Positions 18,736 to 30,181 are shown, numbered from the stretch's first letter. The stretch: DNA of 47,643 bases from Boothiomyces macroporosus (GCA_027604185.1 JADGKB010000106.1:1-47643), one strand, 5' to 3'. Numbers and translations are program-made. Notes: a model not told the origin generated them from the sequence alone.

Positions 18736-19763
18736 TTAGCGAGCCAATTCAGAATTGTTGGGAGTGAACTGCCACTCAATTTCGAAATTGGTTTCAGAAG
18801 GTGGTTGTGCTTGGCTATTGTGTACACCAGCCATGTCTTCATCTCGACGTGAACTACATATGGAGGAATTGATTCCCCCATTCACCTTACTGATATCTGT
18901 CGTAGCACCTTTGCTAAAAGAGAATGAGGTTTGAGTTGGATCTCCCAAGCCCAAAGTAGGTATATGAATCTTCCTACTGAATGCAAGCGTAACTAGCTGA
19001 TTAAATACAATCAGCATGATAGAAGAATGGATCGCTAGCGCTGAGGTTGCCATCAGCGAAGAGATGTTGTAGTAATCTGCATCTATGTATCCAGAATAGT
19101 TGATTATCAGGAAAATTGCGAGCGCAATGTAGTCTATCACACAGCAAGCAATGATCACAATTATTGAATTCCGCAGAATCAGCTTTTCATCCTTGTTTGG
19201 GAAGAGTTGTTGCGAATACACCAACATGGTTAGCCCAACTGCTTGCACATTATCGTAGATGATTCCGATACAGGTATAAGTAATTGCACATGCAGAAGTA
19301 AACTAGATTAATAAACGCTTACAGTATGCAGAGGATTGTCGGTGGCTCCTGCATTCAATACCCAAAGTAACACTCGAAATGTCAAGACGATCATTCCAAA
19401 AAACACCACGAGTATCTTTGCCTTGTTGATTCTTTGTACGGTAATCAGCTCCGGTTTGAATATTCCAAAGATGCCCAGTACTTGCAAGTTCAAATAATAG
19501 ATGCACATGGTCACCAATGACCAAAGAAAAGTAATCAACTGGTACTTCCATAGTGAGGTATCAAAGAGATAATCCACTGAACTGACTATCTGAGCAATAT
19601 TGACTAACTGCAGCAAAATCAAATATGGTGTATATAACTGAATATGCTTTTGCTGAAATATGATTGTGTACAATGACCAGAATATTGACAGGATCGCAAT
19701 CCCCAGAAATGCCAGACAAAATACTCCCCATGCATAAAGAGGATCATTGCTTTGAAATGGCAT
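18736..19763 (-). CDS. Seven-helix membrane protein E (tandem GPCR-like family)
   Basis: 335 residues from ATG 19763; one 20-nt intron at 19303-19322 (336 codons). Landmarks are K-H-I-Q-L-Y-T-P-Y-L-I-L-L-Q, YDNVQ at the end of helix 5, IDYIA in helix 6 (DW replaced by DY) and H-S-S-I-M-L-I-V-F-N-Q in helix 7. The tail is the longest of the five and Ser/Asn-rich. Its FEIEWQF motif is followed by about nine more residues, so the signature is not terminal here. It is the rightmost and most divergent member of the array. Confidence 0.87.
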
Positions 19764-20069
19764 TCTCCAAACTCCACGAAAAAAGTATTATTTACTAGTC
19801 ATAGCTTTGTGGCTGTCTGTTAATTTTTTCATGATGTGAATTATCCATAGTTCGGCCGGCTTACAGTGGTGCACTAATGAGATTGATAATTCTTGATTGG
19901 ACAGCATTCCGGAAATACCACGCGACCACACTATGACACGCCGGTAACCATTGACAATTTAACTTTCATTTATGAAAACATTTCTTGGTAGTAAAAGAAA
20001 CAGACATACTGCACATTGTCATACCACGTTGTTGCTATTAATGGTAGAAACGCGTGATAGAAAACAAAC

Positions 20070-20077
20070 TATAAATT
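20070..20077 (+). promoter_or_regulatory. TATA box (TATAAATT)
   Basis: TATAAATT 32 nt upstream of ATG 20102. The rest of the divergent gap 19764-20069 shows no gene or clear repeat. Confidence 0.6.
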
Positions 20078-20101
20078 GGGTTGTTGAACAACAAAAGAAA
20101 A

Positions 20102-21406
20102 ATGCGTGGCTTCCTTCACCTCGGGTGTGTCTACGCACATGGCGTGAAGAATGTGATTCATGTAATGTTGGAAAACAGGGCTTTTGACACTGTATTTGGA
20201 TTTTTGAATCATACCACGGATATTGAAAACTTGGTTGGCAAAGATCCTATTTGCAATTACGTGAATGTCAATGATCCAACCTCAGCAAAGGCATGTACCA
20301 GTCCAAATCTGCCATCTAAATCACAATATGACCCAGATCATCAATACTATGCTACTACGAATGAAATATACGGTACTAATGATCCCAACGTTCCTTTACC
20401 ACCAGTTGCCCCAATGTCTGGATTTGTTCAACAAGCAAGTATTGGAGCATTAAAAGGTGCTCCAATTCAAGACTTGCAACAAGTCATGGCTTCTTTTGAT
20501 CCTGCAAATATCCCTATTCAAGCTACTTTGGCAAAAGAGTTTACAATTTTCGATAAATGGTTTGCTGCCATCCCTGGTATAGAATATACTTACCCCAGGC
20601 CCAACTCAACCAAATCGAGTGTCTGCTCATTGTGCAACTTCTAATGGGTGGTACGATAACAGCAAGATTATTTTCGGTAATAACTGCAGATCAATATTTG
20701 AAGATTTGGCAGATGCCGGATTAACTTGGAAAGCTTACTACCAAGAAAACCCACCTTCTATCGATTGCTTGAGCAACCTTCGCTTCAGTAGCAACATTCA
20801 ATCCTATTCCAATTTTCTGTCAGACGCAAAGTCAGGAAACCTTCCTTCATATACATTTTTAGAGCCAAAGTATGGAAACCTACCACAAAACAAAAATACT
20901 TATACCGATGGGCACTCTGGTTCATCTTCATTCGCTAACGCTGAGGCATTTATCAAGCAGATTTATGAAACTCTTAGAGCTTCCCCTCAATGGAGTTCGA
21001 GCTTACTCCTGATAACATACGACGAACATGGTAATTCATATTTGATCTAGGTGGTTTCCATGATCACGTACCACCTCCAAAAGCCCCAAACCCAGATGGT
21101 ATAACTGTCAATGATCCAAACCATCCAGGAGTGGTTTATTCCTTTGACAGACTCGGCCTTAGAGTTCCAGTTACACTCATTTCACCGTGGGTTCCAAAAG
21201 GACAAGTTATACACGAGCCAAATGGTCCACAATCTGACAGCCAATTTAGTCATGCTTCCATTCCTGCCACATTGCGATCAATCTTCAAACTAACTTCACC
21301 TGCACTAACGAAACGAGAATCTTGGTCTGGAAACTTTGAATCGTATCTGTTGGATACACCAAGAACAGACTGTCCAACGACTCTACCTTCAGTTGTTCAA
21401 TTTTAG
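20102..21406 (+). CDS. Phospholipase C / acid phosphatase-type phosphoesterase
   Basis: 420 residues in three exons; introns 20577-20598 (22 nt) and 21031-21050 (20 nt), giving 421 codons. It belongs to the phosphoesterase family that includes non-haemolytic and phosphatidylglycerol-type phospholipases C and AcpA-like acid phosphatases. Motifs in order: metal-site N-terminus HVMLENRAFDTVFG (usually ENRSFD; Ala replaces Ser here), GPTQPNR restored by the first intron, TYDEHGGFHDHVPPP restored by the second, and a C-terminal LGLRVPVTLISPWVPKG. The short N-terminal extension is only weakly hydrophobic, so secretion is uncertain. Substrate cannot be told from sequence. Confidence 0.9.
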
Positions 21407-21444
21407 TAAAAACTTTGAATACCACTTTATTAAATTATGATCTT

Positions 21445-24344
21445 TTAAAAGTTAAAGACACCGCTAATTACGTGTGCTTGTTCCTTTTTGTACACTTTGC
21501 TGATTCCAGTAGCTGGAGCGGCCAATGGTTCTCGTCCATGGTAGTTCAACTTTTTGCCCAATAATTCTTGCAATCTTGGGGCACAGAATGTATATGCACC
21601 TTGGTTTTGTGGCTCTTCTTGAACCCAGAAGTAGTCTTGAACATTCTTGAATTTGGCGATTTCCTGAACCAAATCGGCAGTTGGGAATGGATTTAATTCT
21701 TCAAGACGGATAAAGGCAACTTCAGCATCTTTTCCTTTGTTGCTTCTTTCTTTGATCAAATCATAGTAAAGCTTTCCGCTAACGAAACATACTCTTTTAA
21801 CACCATCGTGGCTTTCAGGAGTAGTGAAAATAGGGTCGGAAAGAACTGGTTGCCAAGTTGTACCTGGTCCCATATCTGTCAAATCGGAGGTACAAACTGG
21901 AGATCTTAATAATGCTTTTGGCCCAACGACAATTAATGGTTTTCTGTAATTTCTGACCATCTATAATTAAAGAGATATTACTTGACGTCTCAATACATGG
22001 AAGTATTGAGCTGGAGTAGTAGGATTTACAACATGCATGTTTGGATTGTCATCCTTTGGCTCACCTGCAACATCGAATCTATGGTCACATAATTGCAAGA
22101 ATCTTTCAACCCTGCAAGAAGAATGTTCTGGACCGGCACCTAATATTAGTTGCAATTACCATCGTATCCGTGAGGAAGTAGCATTACAAGGCCAGATTGT
22201 CTCATCCACTTGGCTTCTCCTGAAGACAAGTATACATCAATAACGATTTGTGCACCATTAAAGAAATCACCGAATTGTGCTTCCCAGATACATAAACGGT
22301 TTGGAGTTTCCCAGGATACACCATATTCAAATCCTAATACTGCAAATTCGGACAAGTGAGAGTTTGCAATTTCCAACTTTGCTTGTGGTTTGTCAGAGAT
22401 ATGATTTAAAGGAATAATGGTTCTTTCTGTTTCAGAATCTACAAGCATAGCATGTCTTTGAGAGAAAGTACCACGACCAACATCCTGTCCGGAGATACGA
22501 ACATGATAACCTTCAGTTAAAAGTGATCCAAAAGCTAGTGCTTCGGCAGTAGCCCAGTCTAGGTTCTTGCCGCTTTCCAATTTTTTAACTCTGTTTTCAA
22601 TATGGTACTTGGCAATACGAGGATGGACTGAAACACCATGGGATGCAACAGAAGCAAGACCTACCTGTCTTAATGCTTCAACATCAACACCAGTATTTGG
22701 TCTAACATCAGCTTTGGTAGTTGGAATCATATTTTCCCATTTTCCTTTGAAAGCCTCGACTTCTGGTTTGTAGTTGTCTGAAATTGCCAATTTTTCTTCA
22801 AGGGCAGTATAATACCCTTTTCTAAAGTCTTCAATTTCCTGTTTTGATGAGAATACACTTTCTTCCAGCAACTGCTCTTCATACTTGAGCGGAACACTCT
22901 TTTGGCCTCTGATCTTCTTGTACATCAATGGCTGGGTAAATGCAGGTTCGTCCAACTCATTGTGACCCAGTCTTCTGTAGGAAATCATATCCAGAATAAT
23001 ATCTTTTCTGAATTTCTGACGATATTGATATGCAATTGAGGTGGCGAATGCAACTTCTTCTGGGTAATCAGCATTAACATGCAATACAGGGCAGTTAATC
23101 ATTTTACCAACATCTGAAGTGTAGACAGTAGATCTGGCATTCATAGATGGGGTGGTGTAACCGATTTGGTTATTTACAATAACATGAATGGACCCACCAG
23201 CGGTAAAGTGAGGCAAGTTTGACAATCCAAGAGTTTCAGTAACTACACCTTGTCCAGTGAAAGCAGCATCACCGTGCATTTGGATACAAACAACTTTGTC
23301 ACCAATATAGCAATCCTTTTCGGTACCTTCTTCATACAAATACATTTGTCTTGCTCTAGCTTTTCCCAAAGCAACAGGGTTGGCAGCTTCCAAATGGGAT
23401 GGGTTATGAAGCATAGAGACGTGCAATGGTTGGTCCTTACCATAGCGTTCCAAATCAGTTGAAATTGCCAAGTGAGAAATAACATCTCCAGATGCTGGCA
23501 AACCTTCTGCCAATTCCGAATTTCCTTTAATTTTGTGGAAGAGTGCTTCAGGCTTGAATTTCAGAATATCCGTCAGCAAATTTAATCTTCCACGGTGAGG
23601 CATACATACAATAGCGTCTCTTACACCAGCTAGCATTAGAAATGATTACCATCGCCGGCTTCCTTGAAAAGAGTATGGAGTACAATCATCATACTTTCAG
23701 AACCTTCCAAACCATATCTCTTTAATTGCGGGAACTTTTTAGCCATAAAATGATCAAATACCTGTTTTAAATCAATAATACTTCAGACTTAGACAATAGG
23801 GAGAAGAAGGTCTTTTTATCTTCAACGGAATACTTTGGTTTCTCGTAAGATTCAACTAATCCTGCAAACCAACGACGTTCAGCAGATGAAGGAAGATGTT
23901 GGAATTCAAATCCGATTCTTCCAGTGTAAGTAGAGCGCAAATGCTTCAAAATAGTCTCTACTTTTGCATTTTCCCTAGAGATAGTTGGATCGCTGGTTTT
24001 CCCAATATGAAGGATACCAGCTAGAGGGAAGGATTTACCAGATTCAGGAATTCCGTAGCGAGCAGGGTCAAGTTCTGGAAGAGGATCCAATTTAGTCAGA
24101 TTAAGCGGATCCAAATCTGCTAATCTATGCCCATTTGCTCTGAAGGCATGAACGAGACGCAATAGGTTAGAGTTTTCAATGCGATTATTGATTTCTTGTG
24201 CAGAATCTACGATTAGGATCAATTACAATCGTCAATTTTTGCTTCCCTGGTGTATCTGAATCCATAGACGTCTTCGTGGTTGTAGTGATACTTTCTGATT
24301 GCCTGCAATGGTTTTGCAGTTTTTATGATTCGCACTCGCATCAT
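21445..24344 (-). CDS. DHTKD1: 2-oxoadipate dehydrogenase E1 (DHTKD1 type), mitochondrial
   Basis: 932 residues in six exons. Introns are 24207-24226, 23762-23781, 23630-23649, 22140-22159 and 21961-21981 (20-21 nt); total exactly 933 codons. This thiamine-diphosphate enzyme decarboxylates 2-oxoadipate in lysine and tryptophan breakdown. It resembles DHTKD1 more than 2-oxoglutarate dehydrogenase: the length is close to human DHTKD1 (about 919) rather than about 1,000; there is VYGFR near the start; [16 protein letters not shown]; and [14 protein letters not shown]. Cofactor and active-site motifs [27 protein letters not shown] and [14 protein letters not shown] are intact. The basic N-terminus ([19 protein letters not shown]) suits a mitochondrial presequence. 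The stop is 38 bp from the convergent phospholipase gene. Confidence 0.93.
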
Positions 24345-24675
24345 TTTTAAAAATTAAAATTTTGGAGTGCAGTATGTTCGTCATCCGCTCCAAGTGTGGC
24401 TCCCGCTGCTAAACGGTCATTTGCGCTTAATTTGAGAGACGAGGATGATTCAAGTTGCTAAATGATGCTGCGGTAATTTTTATCACTTTAGGCAGTTCAA
24501 ATTAAGCTATTTTGACAGGTTTTTGGCAAATGGAGATGAAATATTTCTGTGCCCTCACTAAAATGGAACGAGCCCCATGTTCAAATTGCGGTAGGCGCAA
24601 GACACTGAAAACAGAAAGGGAAAAAATGAATAAAGGAGGAGGCGGTATGGCTCATGAAAGAGTGTGAGATTAAAT

Positions 24676-24714
24676 GATAGATTCCTGTGGATAGATTCCT
24701 GTAGATAGATTCCC
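24676..24714. repeat. 14-bp tandem repeat, nearly three copies
   Basis: gatagattcctgtg at 24676, gatagattcctgta at 24690 and a partial unit at 24704. It lies in the 830-bp gap between the DHTKD1 and ERO1 starts (24345-25175), otherwise without clear genes. Confidence 0.8.
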
Positions 24715-24953
24715 TTGCCCTATTAGGCCATCATTACTGACTAATGTTGTTTGAGCTGTAAGAGTAACTCGTAGCATTTATAACGGTGCACCTCCTCTTT
24801 GGTGTTACAATTACATGAACTAACAGCTTGTTCTATAGTTTTACCAAACAGATGGACTTGCATATCCACGGTCAATGAGGTAGTGCTCTATTATGAATCA
24901 CAATGAATTGACACTTTCAAGATTAATGCTCACCCAAGGTAAATTTGTCATTG

Positions 24954-25076
24954 TTACTCACAAGTAATAATGTGAATAATTGGAATTAAAATAACAGTAC
25001 TAGTACCCGCACCTATGAGTAGCATTAGTATCATGCTCATCCGAATGATAGTCAATATCATCCAATTTCGATCCAT
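24954..25076 (-). CDS. Possible 40-aa membrane peptide
   Basis: ATG 25076 opens 40 codons with one strongly hydrophobic segment (MILMLLIGAGTSTVILIPII). It would diverge from ERO1 about 100 bp away. Composition alone supports it and no family is recognised. It could be chance. Confidence 0.22.
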   Translation of the reverse strand: MDRNWMILTIIRMSMILMLLIGAGTSTVILIPIIHIITCE

Positions 25077-25144
25077 TCCTTGGAATTTAAACTTTTTTTG
25101 GAAATTCACACCCTGAGATTTCAACCAATCAAATCGTTCCACTT

Positions 25145-25152
25145 TATAAAAA
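25145..25152 (+). promoter_or_regulatory. TATA box (TATAAAAA)
   Basis: TATAAAAA 31 nt upstream of the ERO1 ATG at 25176, the same spacing as in other ER-targeted genes here. Confidence 0.55.
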
Positions 25153-25175
25153 GTCGAATGATTTTTATCTTTTTA

Positions 25176-26637
25176 ATGAAACCCGTTCTGTTTCTTGGTG
25201 CTGCGCTGGCACAGGGATTCACTCAGGCAACAGTCACCTGTCCCAAGGATGCAATTATATCCACCAACAATGAGCTTCTTCCTATCTTGAATCAGTTGGT
25301 GAAAACATCAGTGTTCCGCTATTACAAGGTAATCAGTGCTAATCTAGGCCAATCTACACAAGGAATGCAAATTCTGGAGAGAAGATCAGTTGTGTAATTT
25401 AAAGGATTGTACCGTTTATGAAGCCCAGGAAGATGAAATCCCAACAGAGTGGAAAAAAGAAGCCCTCTCGTTTGTTGATTATTCCCCTTCTCAATCGTTT
25501 CAATTTATAAAGAAATGTCAGGATATCGATGAATCAGACTTTTGTGTCCTGGAAGATCAATCAGATATTGGTAATCTATGCTGATATAGATGGTGTGTAC
25601 ATCAACTTGCTTAAAAACCAAGAAAGGTACTCTGGATACGCCGGAGAAAGTGCCGCAAGAGTCTGGTCTTCCATCTATAACGAAAACTGCTTTGATGTTA
25701 CCTCAAATCCCCTCACATTGCAAGACACTTGCTTGGAAAAACAAACATTTTTCAAACTTATTTCAGGATTACATACTTCCATTTCCCTTCACATATGCAA
25801 CGAGTGGTTAGATAGGACAACTGGAAATTGGGTCAAGAACCAAGACTGTTACAAATATAGGGTTGGAAACCACCCTGAGAGGATAGAAAACTTGAATTTC
25901 ATTTGGGCCGTTATGGTCAGAGCGGTTTCCAAACTTACACCGTATTTGGCCAATCATCCATTCTGCAATGGTAGTGGGGATGAAGCCATAGTGGTGAAAA
26001 ATGTTGACAAAGTAATTGAAGCAGTAAACTCTTGCCCAACTACTTTTGATGAAACGATATTGTTTGCCAACGAATATGAAGTAAATGTTTCTAATGTAGA
26101 CGTTGAAAAATGACTTTAAAATGCAATTTAGAAATATATCAGAAATCATGGACTGTGTTGGATGTGAAAAATGTCGCTTGTGGGGAAAGATTCAAATTAC
26201 TGGATTAGGAACAGCTCTTAAAGTCTTGTTTTCTCTCGACCAAGAGTAACTATCATTAATCTAGTCCAAAATATTACAAACTCACTCGAGCTGAATTAGT
26301 TGCACTGATGAATGCATTCCACCGACTATCTGAATCAATTCAAATTGTTCAAGATTTCCAAAGCATGGAGAAACGCAAGATTATAGACCACAGTGAAAAC
26401 AAAGTGCTTGACGAAGAACAATTTATCAAGCATATGCAGTTTGATGGATTTGTGCGTGGGTATACCTGGTACGCTGGTTTTGTGGCTCTTTTATACGGAA
26501 TCTATGTTGTGATAAAGAAAGGTATTCAAATGGAACGGCTACATGCTAAAGGCGAACGATCGGAAGAAGCAAAAATCCGTTTACAAGAGCAGCAGCCAAA
26601 GAAAAAGCTGGGGAAAAAGAAACACAAGACTGAATAA
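25176..26637 (+). CDS. ERO1: ER oxidoreductin ERO1 with C-terminal membrane anchor
   Basis: 461 residues in five exons; four introns of exactly 19 nt (25329-25347, 25571-25589, 26081-26099, 26246-26264), giving 462 codons. ERO1 is the FAD oxidase that reoxidises protein disulfide isomerase in the ER lumen. A signal peptide (about 1-15) precedes [14 protein letters not shown], the Cys-rich shuttle loop, [14 protein letters not shown] (FAD site) and the active-site run [19 protein letters not shown]. An unusual feature is a C-terminal transmembrane segment ([15 protein letters not shown], about residues 405-420) with a Lys-rich tail, so this ERO1 is probably anchored in the ER membrane. The tail ends KKHKTE. 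The stop is 27 bp from the convergent golgin stop. Confidence 0.95.
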
Positions 26638-26664
26638 AATGTATTTTAAATCTGCATTTCCCTT

Positions 26665-28676
26665 TTATAGTTGGATGACTGGGTTGCCAGCGCATTCACC
26701 ACAATGAATTCTAATACTTTCCTTCTTTACAGCTACTACTTCCTTTTTACTTTCTTGCAAATTGATTTTGTTTACTTTTTGCAGCAAATTCTGCCTTTCT
26801 TGGTGATACTTTTGAATCATATCTGGGAGTGCTTCCAGTTCAGCTATATTAGTGTAGTTTACCTTGGAGTAGGACAGTTAGACGTTTTTCATTGTCAAGT
26901 TCTTTTTCTAGGTGTCGTATTACATTTTGGTTTTGGTTTATCGTTTGTTGAAGGTTCTCTATGGTTGCCTGTGATGCTTTTGAGTTGCCAAGCTGTTTCC
27001 TTAGTTCGTCGTTTTCTAGTTTAAGCGACATCATTTGTTGTGTCAAATTTGCAACTGTCGCTTGCTTTTCTTTGACTAATGCGGTATAATTGATGTTCAA
27101 ATCTAATAGTTTGGCTTTCTATGTTAATATAGTCTACCAATTGATCGATATTTTCTTCAGCTGCAGCTTCTTTTGTATCGTTTGTAATTGGCGATGGTAC
27201 AGGATGCTCAGCATTATCAGCAGATTGAACATTGGGGCTTTTCTCTGTTATTGGATTGCTAGGAGATATCAATCCAGGTGAAAGTAAACTTGGCGAAGTC
27301 TGATTTCCCATTTGATACATTTGCGGCTGAGGAACAGATACACTTGAGCTTCTGGTCGCTCCAATAGAATTTCTCCTACCTTCCTTCTCCATTCGAGATA
27401 TATAATACTTTAATTTGCTCGTTTCTTCCACCAATTCCTGCTTTTCATTTTGAGTAGAAATTATCTTTTGCCGCAACTCTGACAACTGCGAGAACAACTC
27501 TTGATTTTCATTCTTTAATTTAATTTCGTCTTGTTTGGTGACGTTAAATGCATCCTGCGTTGTTTGTAACTGTTTGGTAATATCTTGAACTTTTTGCTTC
27601 ATCAGCTGTACAGTTTCTTGTTGAGTGGCTAATGTATTGTTTACAGCGTCCAATTCCAACTTGCTCCTTTGTTTTGTTTCTTGCAGTAGAGACTCTAGCT
27701 CTCCCAATTTTGCCTCACTTTCCTCTATTATTGAACTTTTAACATTTAATTCATTATTCAATTCCTCAATCGCGGTATCTCGGTCTTGTAGATCATTTGT
27801 AATCCTCAAGAAATCATTTTCCAGCTGCTTATTGCTTGATATTAATTGCTGGTTATCTTCTTCTAACGCGCTGCACTTTGCTTGCAGCTGCTGATGAAGG
27901 ATTTCCAACTCGTGGTATTTCCCTTCATATGCATCTGATTTTGCGTGATTATTCGTCTCCTTTGATTGTAATTGCTGGTTTTTCAAGAGGACTTGCTTGA
28001 GTTCTTTTACGTGTTGATCTATCTTTAACTCTAGCGATGCTTGAATTTGCTTTTGCTTCTTTATCTCGGTGTGTAATTCAGTATTTTCATTCCTTTGAAT
28101 TTGGTTTTCACTGCTAATCTGATTTATTGTTTCAACCAGCTGGTATTTCTCGTTTTGCAGCTGAGCAATCTCGTTTAATAGTGCATTTTGGTCATAAACA
28201 CTTTGATTATTCTGGTACTGTGAAGAATAATCATTAAAAGATTCATTTGGATACTGCGGGGCTTCTTGGTACTGTTGGGACTCCTGATATGAATGAGTTT
28301 CTTGATACTGCTGAACGTGGGAATCCTGATATTCGTGACTAGGATTATCCTGCTGATATTGATTAGTATATCCCTCTTGATATAGTATTTGATCCTGATA
28401 GTGTTGCTGATTTCCAGTATGATGGTTTTGGCTATTATCCTGATATTGATGTGTAACTTCCTGTTGAACCAATACTTTAGGCGAGCCGGAAGTTGCTATC
28501 GGTGACTTTTTTGGGGAGTTAGGGTATACCATAGAGGTGCTCTCTGTTGCAGGTTCAACCACTGCCTTTGATTGATCTGAATTTTCCATCGCTTCCGATT
28601 CTCTCTTTTTCTTTTGGTAGCTCTTGAATTTACTCTTCGCAAATTCCAGTCTTTGTTGCTTCTCCTTTTCGTCCAT
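26665..28676 (-). CDS. Golgin, GM130-like coiled-coil protein
   Basis: 657 residues in three exons; introns 27119-27137 and 26844-26862 (19 nt each), 658 codons. The N-terminus (about 7-22, LEFAKSKFKSYQKKK) resembles the basic start of GM130/GOLGA2, which binds p115. Residues about 75-165 are Gln/Tyr-rich with repeated YQ[DE] units. Then come about 330 residues of heptad coiled-coil, a Ser/Pro linker, a second coiled-coil and a short C-terminus HCGECAGNPVIQL. GM130 tethers COPI/COPII vesicles at cis-Golgi, and its hydrophobic C-terminus binds the GRASP65 PDZ domain. The CxxC plus terminal hydrophobic residues here would fit, but that is inference. Its ATG is 25 bp from the divergent kinase ATG. 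Confidence 0.75.
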
Positions 28677-28701
28677 TTTTAGATTCACCAAAGAGAAAAG
28701 A

Positions 28702-29471
28702 ATGAATATAAAAGCGTTTCACGCTCTAGTGTTTGAATCAATACAAATGGTTCCGCAAACTGAATTCGATAATCTTTTGGAAAGCGAATTGTCTATTTAT
28801 ATCCGGCGGATCAAAGATATGACGAATATCAGGGTTGCAGGGCATCCATCAATAGAAATTGCACATACGATAAAAAAGCAATCTACAGAAATAGAAATCA
28901 ATTTCTATAAGCAAATGAAATGCTTTGATATATTTCCAAAGCTGTTTAATATAGAAGGGAACGAAATTGAAATTGAAAATATCAGTCATGGAATGACTGA
29001 TATAATGGACTTGAAACTAGGAAGAATTTGCTATGGGAAGGATGCGGATGAGAAAAAGAAGGAACGAATGATCAAACAAGCCCAAGAAACAACGCTCTTG
29101 GAAACAGGAATGCGGTTAAGGTAATACCCATATAACATAGTGGTATGGTAATAACTCATGGTAATTCGCACTACCATTTCCTCAAAGAGTATGGAAGACA
29201 GCTCACGCCAACAACTTTACCAATCGCATTCAAGATTTTTATAAAATCGAGCAAAATTAAACAGGCAGTATTAGCAAGACTTGAAGAAATCATTGCGGTA
29301 GTGAAAGAGTCTGATTTGGCTTGCTTTGGATGTTCTCTTTTGATCTGCCATGATGAAAGTAGCGTAAAGATGAAACTAATTGACTTTGCACATTCGTGGT
29401 GGGAGAAGGATGATAATCTACTTGATGCTCTTCTTAGTTTTGAAAGCTATGTAACCAACTTGGAATTTTAG
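28702..29471 (+). CDS. Inositol polyphosphate kinase (IPMK/Arg82-like)
   Basis: 249 residues; one 20-nt intron (29121-29140), 250 codons. Inositol polyphosphate kinases carry P-x-x-x-D-x-K-x-G, SLL and IDF motifs. Here these are DIMDLKLGRICYG, CGCSLLICHD and KLIDFAHS. The small size and the short spacer between the DxKxG and TT-x-x-x-G-x-R region (TTLLETGMRL) fit the multikinase subgroup (Arg82/IPMK) better than IP6K. It phosphorylates IP3/IP4 in nucleus and cytosol. The start is the first ATG downstream of the golgin start, and the intergenic space between the two start codons is only 25 bp. Confidence 0.88.
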
Positions 29472-29587
29472 TACTATTATACAATAAATGTTGCATTAGA
29501 GCCTTGTCTTTAGTTACTGATGTGCTTGATCTGACAGTCAAATTCTTTCTTGTAATCAACCTACAGTATAACACGATCTTTATTGAA

Positions 29588-30181
29588 TTATCTATTTCGT
29601 TTTTCTAGTTCCACTGTTTGCGTTTGTGGTTTGGTGCCAGTTTCCATAGAAAGACTATGTTTGCCTTTACTTGCCTTGGAAATCACTCTAGATATTTTCG
29701 AGTTGAGCAAAGAAAGCACAGCAAGCGGAATACACTGGTAAGGAATAGTGTTGTTGAATGCCAAATCATTTCCAAGTAAAGAAGTAGAAAATTTAATGTA
29801 AAACACAGCAGCGTACATGATGAACGCCATCACTTGACCTGGAATGTAATATTTCAGCTTGGGATCCAGGTCATTGATACTGGTGGTGGTTGAAAAACTG
29901 GATTTGATCCTGTAGGCAACAACGATAGGCACAACCGTGTTGTAAGTGAATATAAACAGGTACCAGTATATGATCTAGCATTAATTACCAACTACAAATT
30001 TACTCCATGTAGAGACAAAGTTGTACACTGAATTAGGATACACTCCTGGCCCCATTTCCATTATCCATTCAATATAGCCAGATCCATATAATAATAAATG
30101 AATAAATCCCAAGGTGACTGCATTGACTCTTTGTGCCAATACTTTACGATCTCTAAAGATGATATTCAGAATTTGGAAAAG
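29588..30181 (-). CDS. Multi-pass membrane protein, 5' exon unresolved
   Basis: A 21-nt intron (29975-29995) joins two open stretches. The product has four hydrophobic segments, including TLGFIHLLLYGSGYIEWI, IIYWYLFIFTYNTVVPIVVA and QVMAFIMYAAVFYIKF, and a polar Lys/Thr-rich cytosolic tail. The W-Y-x-x-x-x-x-x-N-x-x-x-P pattern in the second is faintly reminiscent of EXPERA/emopamil-binding proteins, but I cannot assign it. The open frame begins after a stop at 30182-30184 with no good ATG, so at least one upstream exon between about 30182 and 30240 is missing. None of the short GT..AG choices gave a clean frame. Confidence 0.6.

Noticed and set aside
12892..19763. Seven-helix proteins as microbial rhodopsins
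   Set aside because: None has a Lys at the retinal position in helix 7; the helix 7 pattern is H-x-S-x-M-L-x-x-F.
21445..24344. 2-oxoglutarate dehydrogenase (OGDH)
   Set aside because: Length and several signature segments ([35 protein letters not shown] at the start) match DHTKD1 rather than OGDH.
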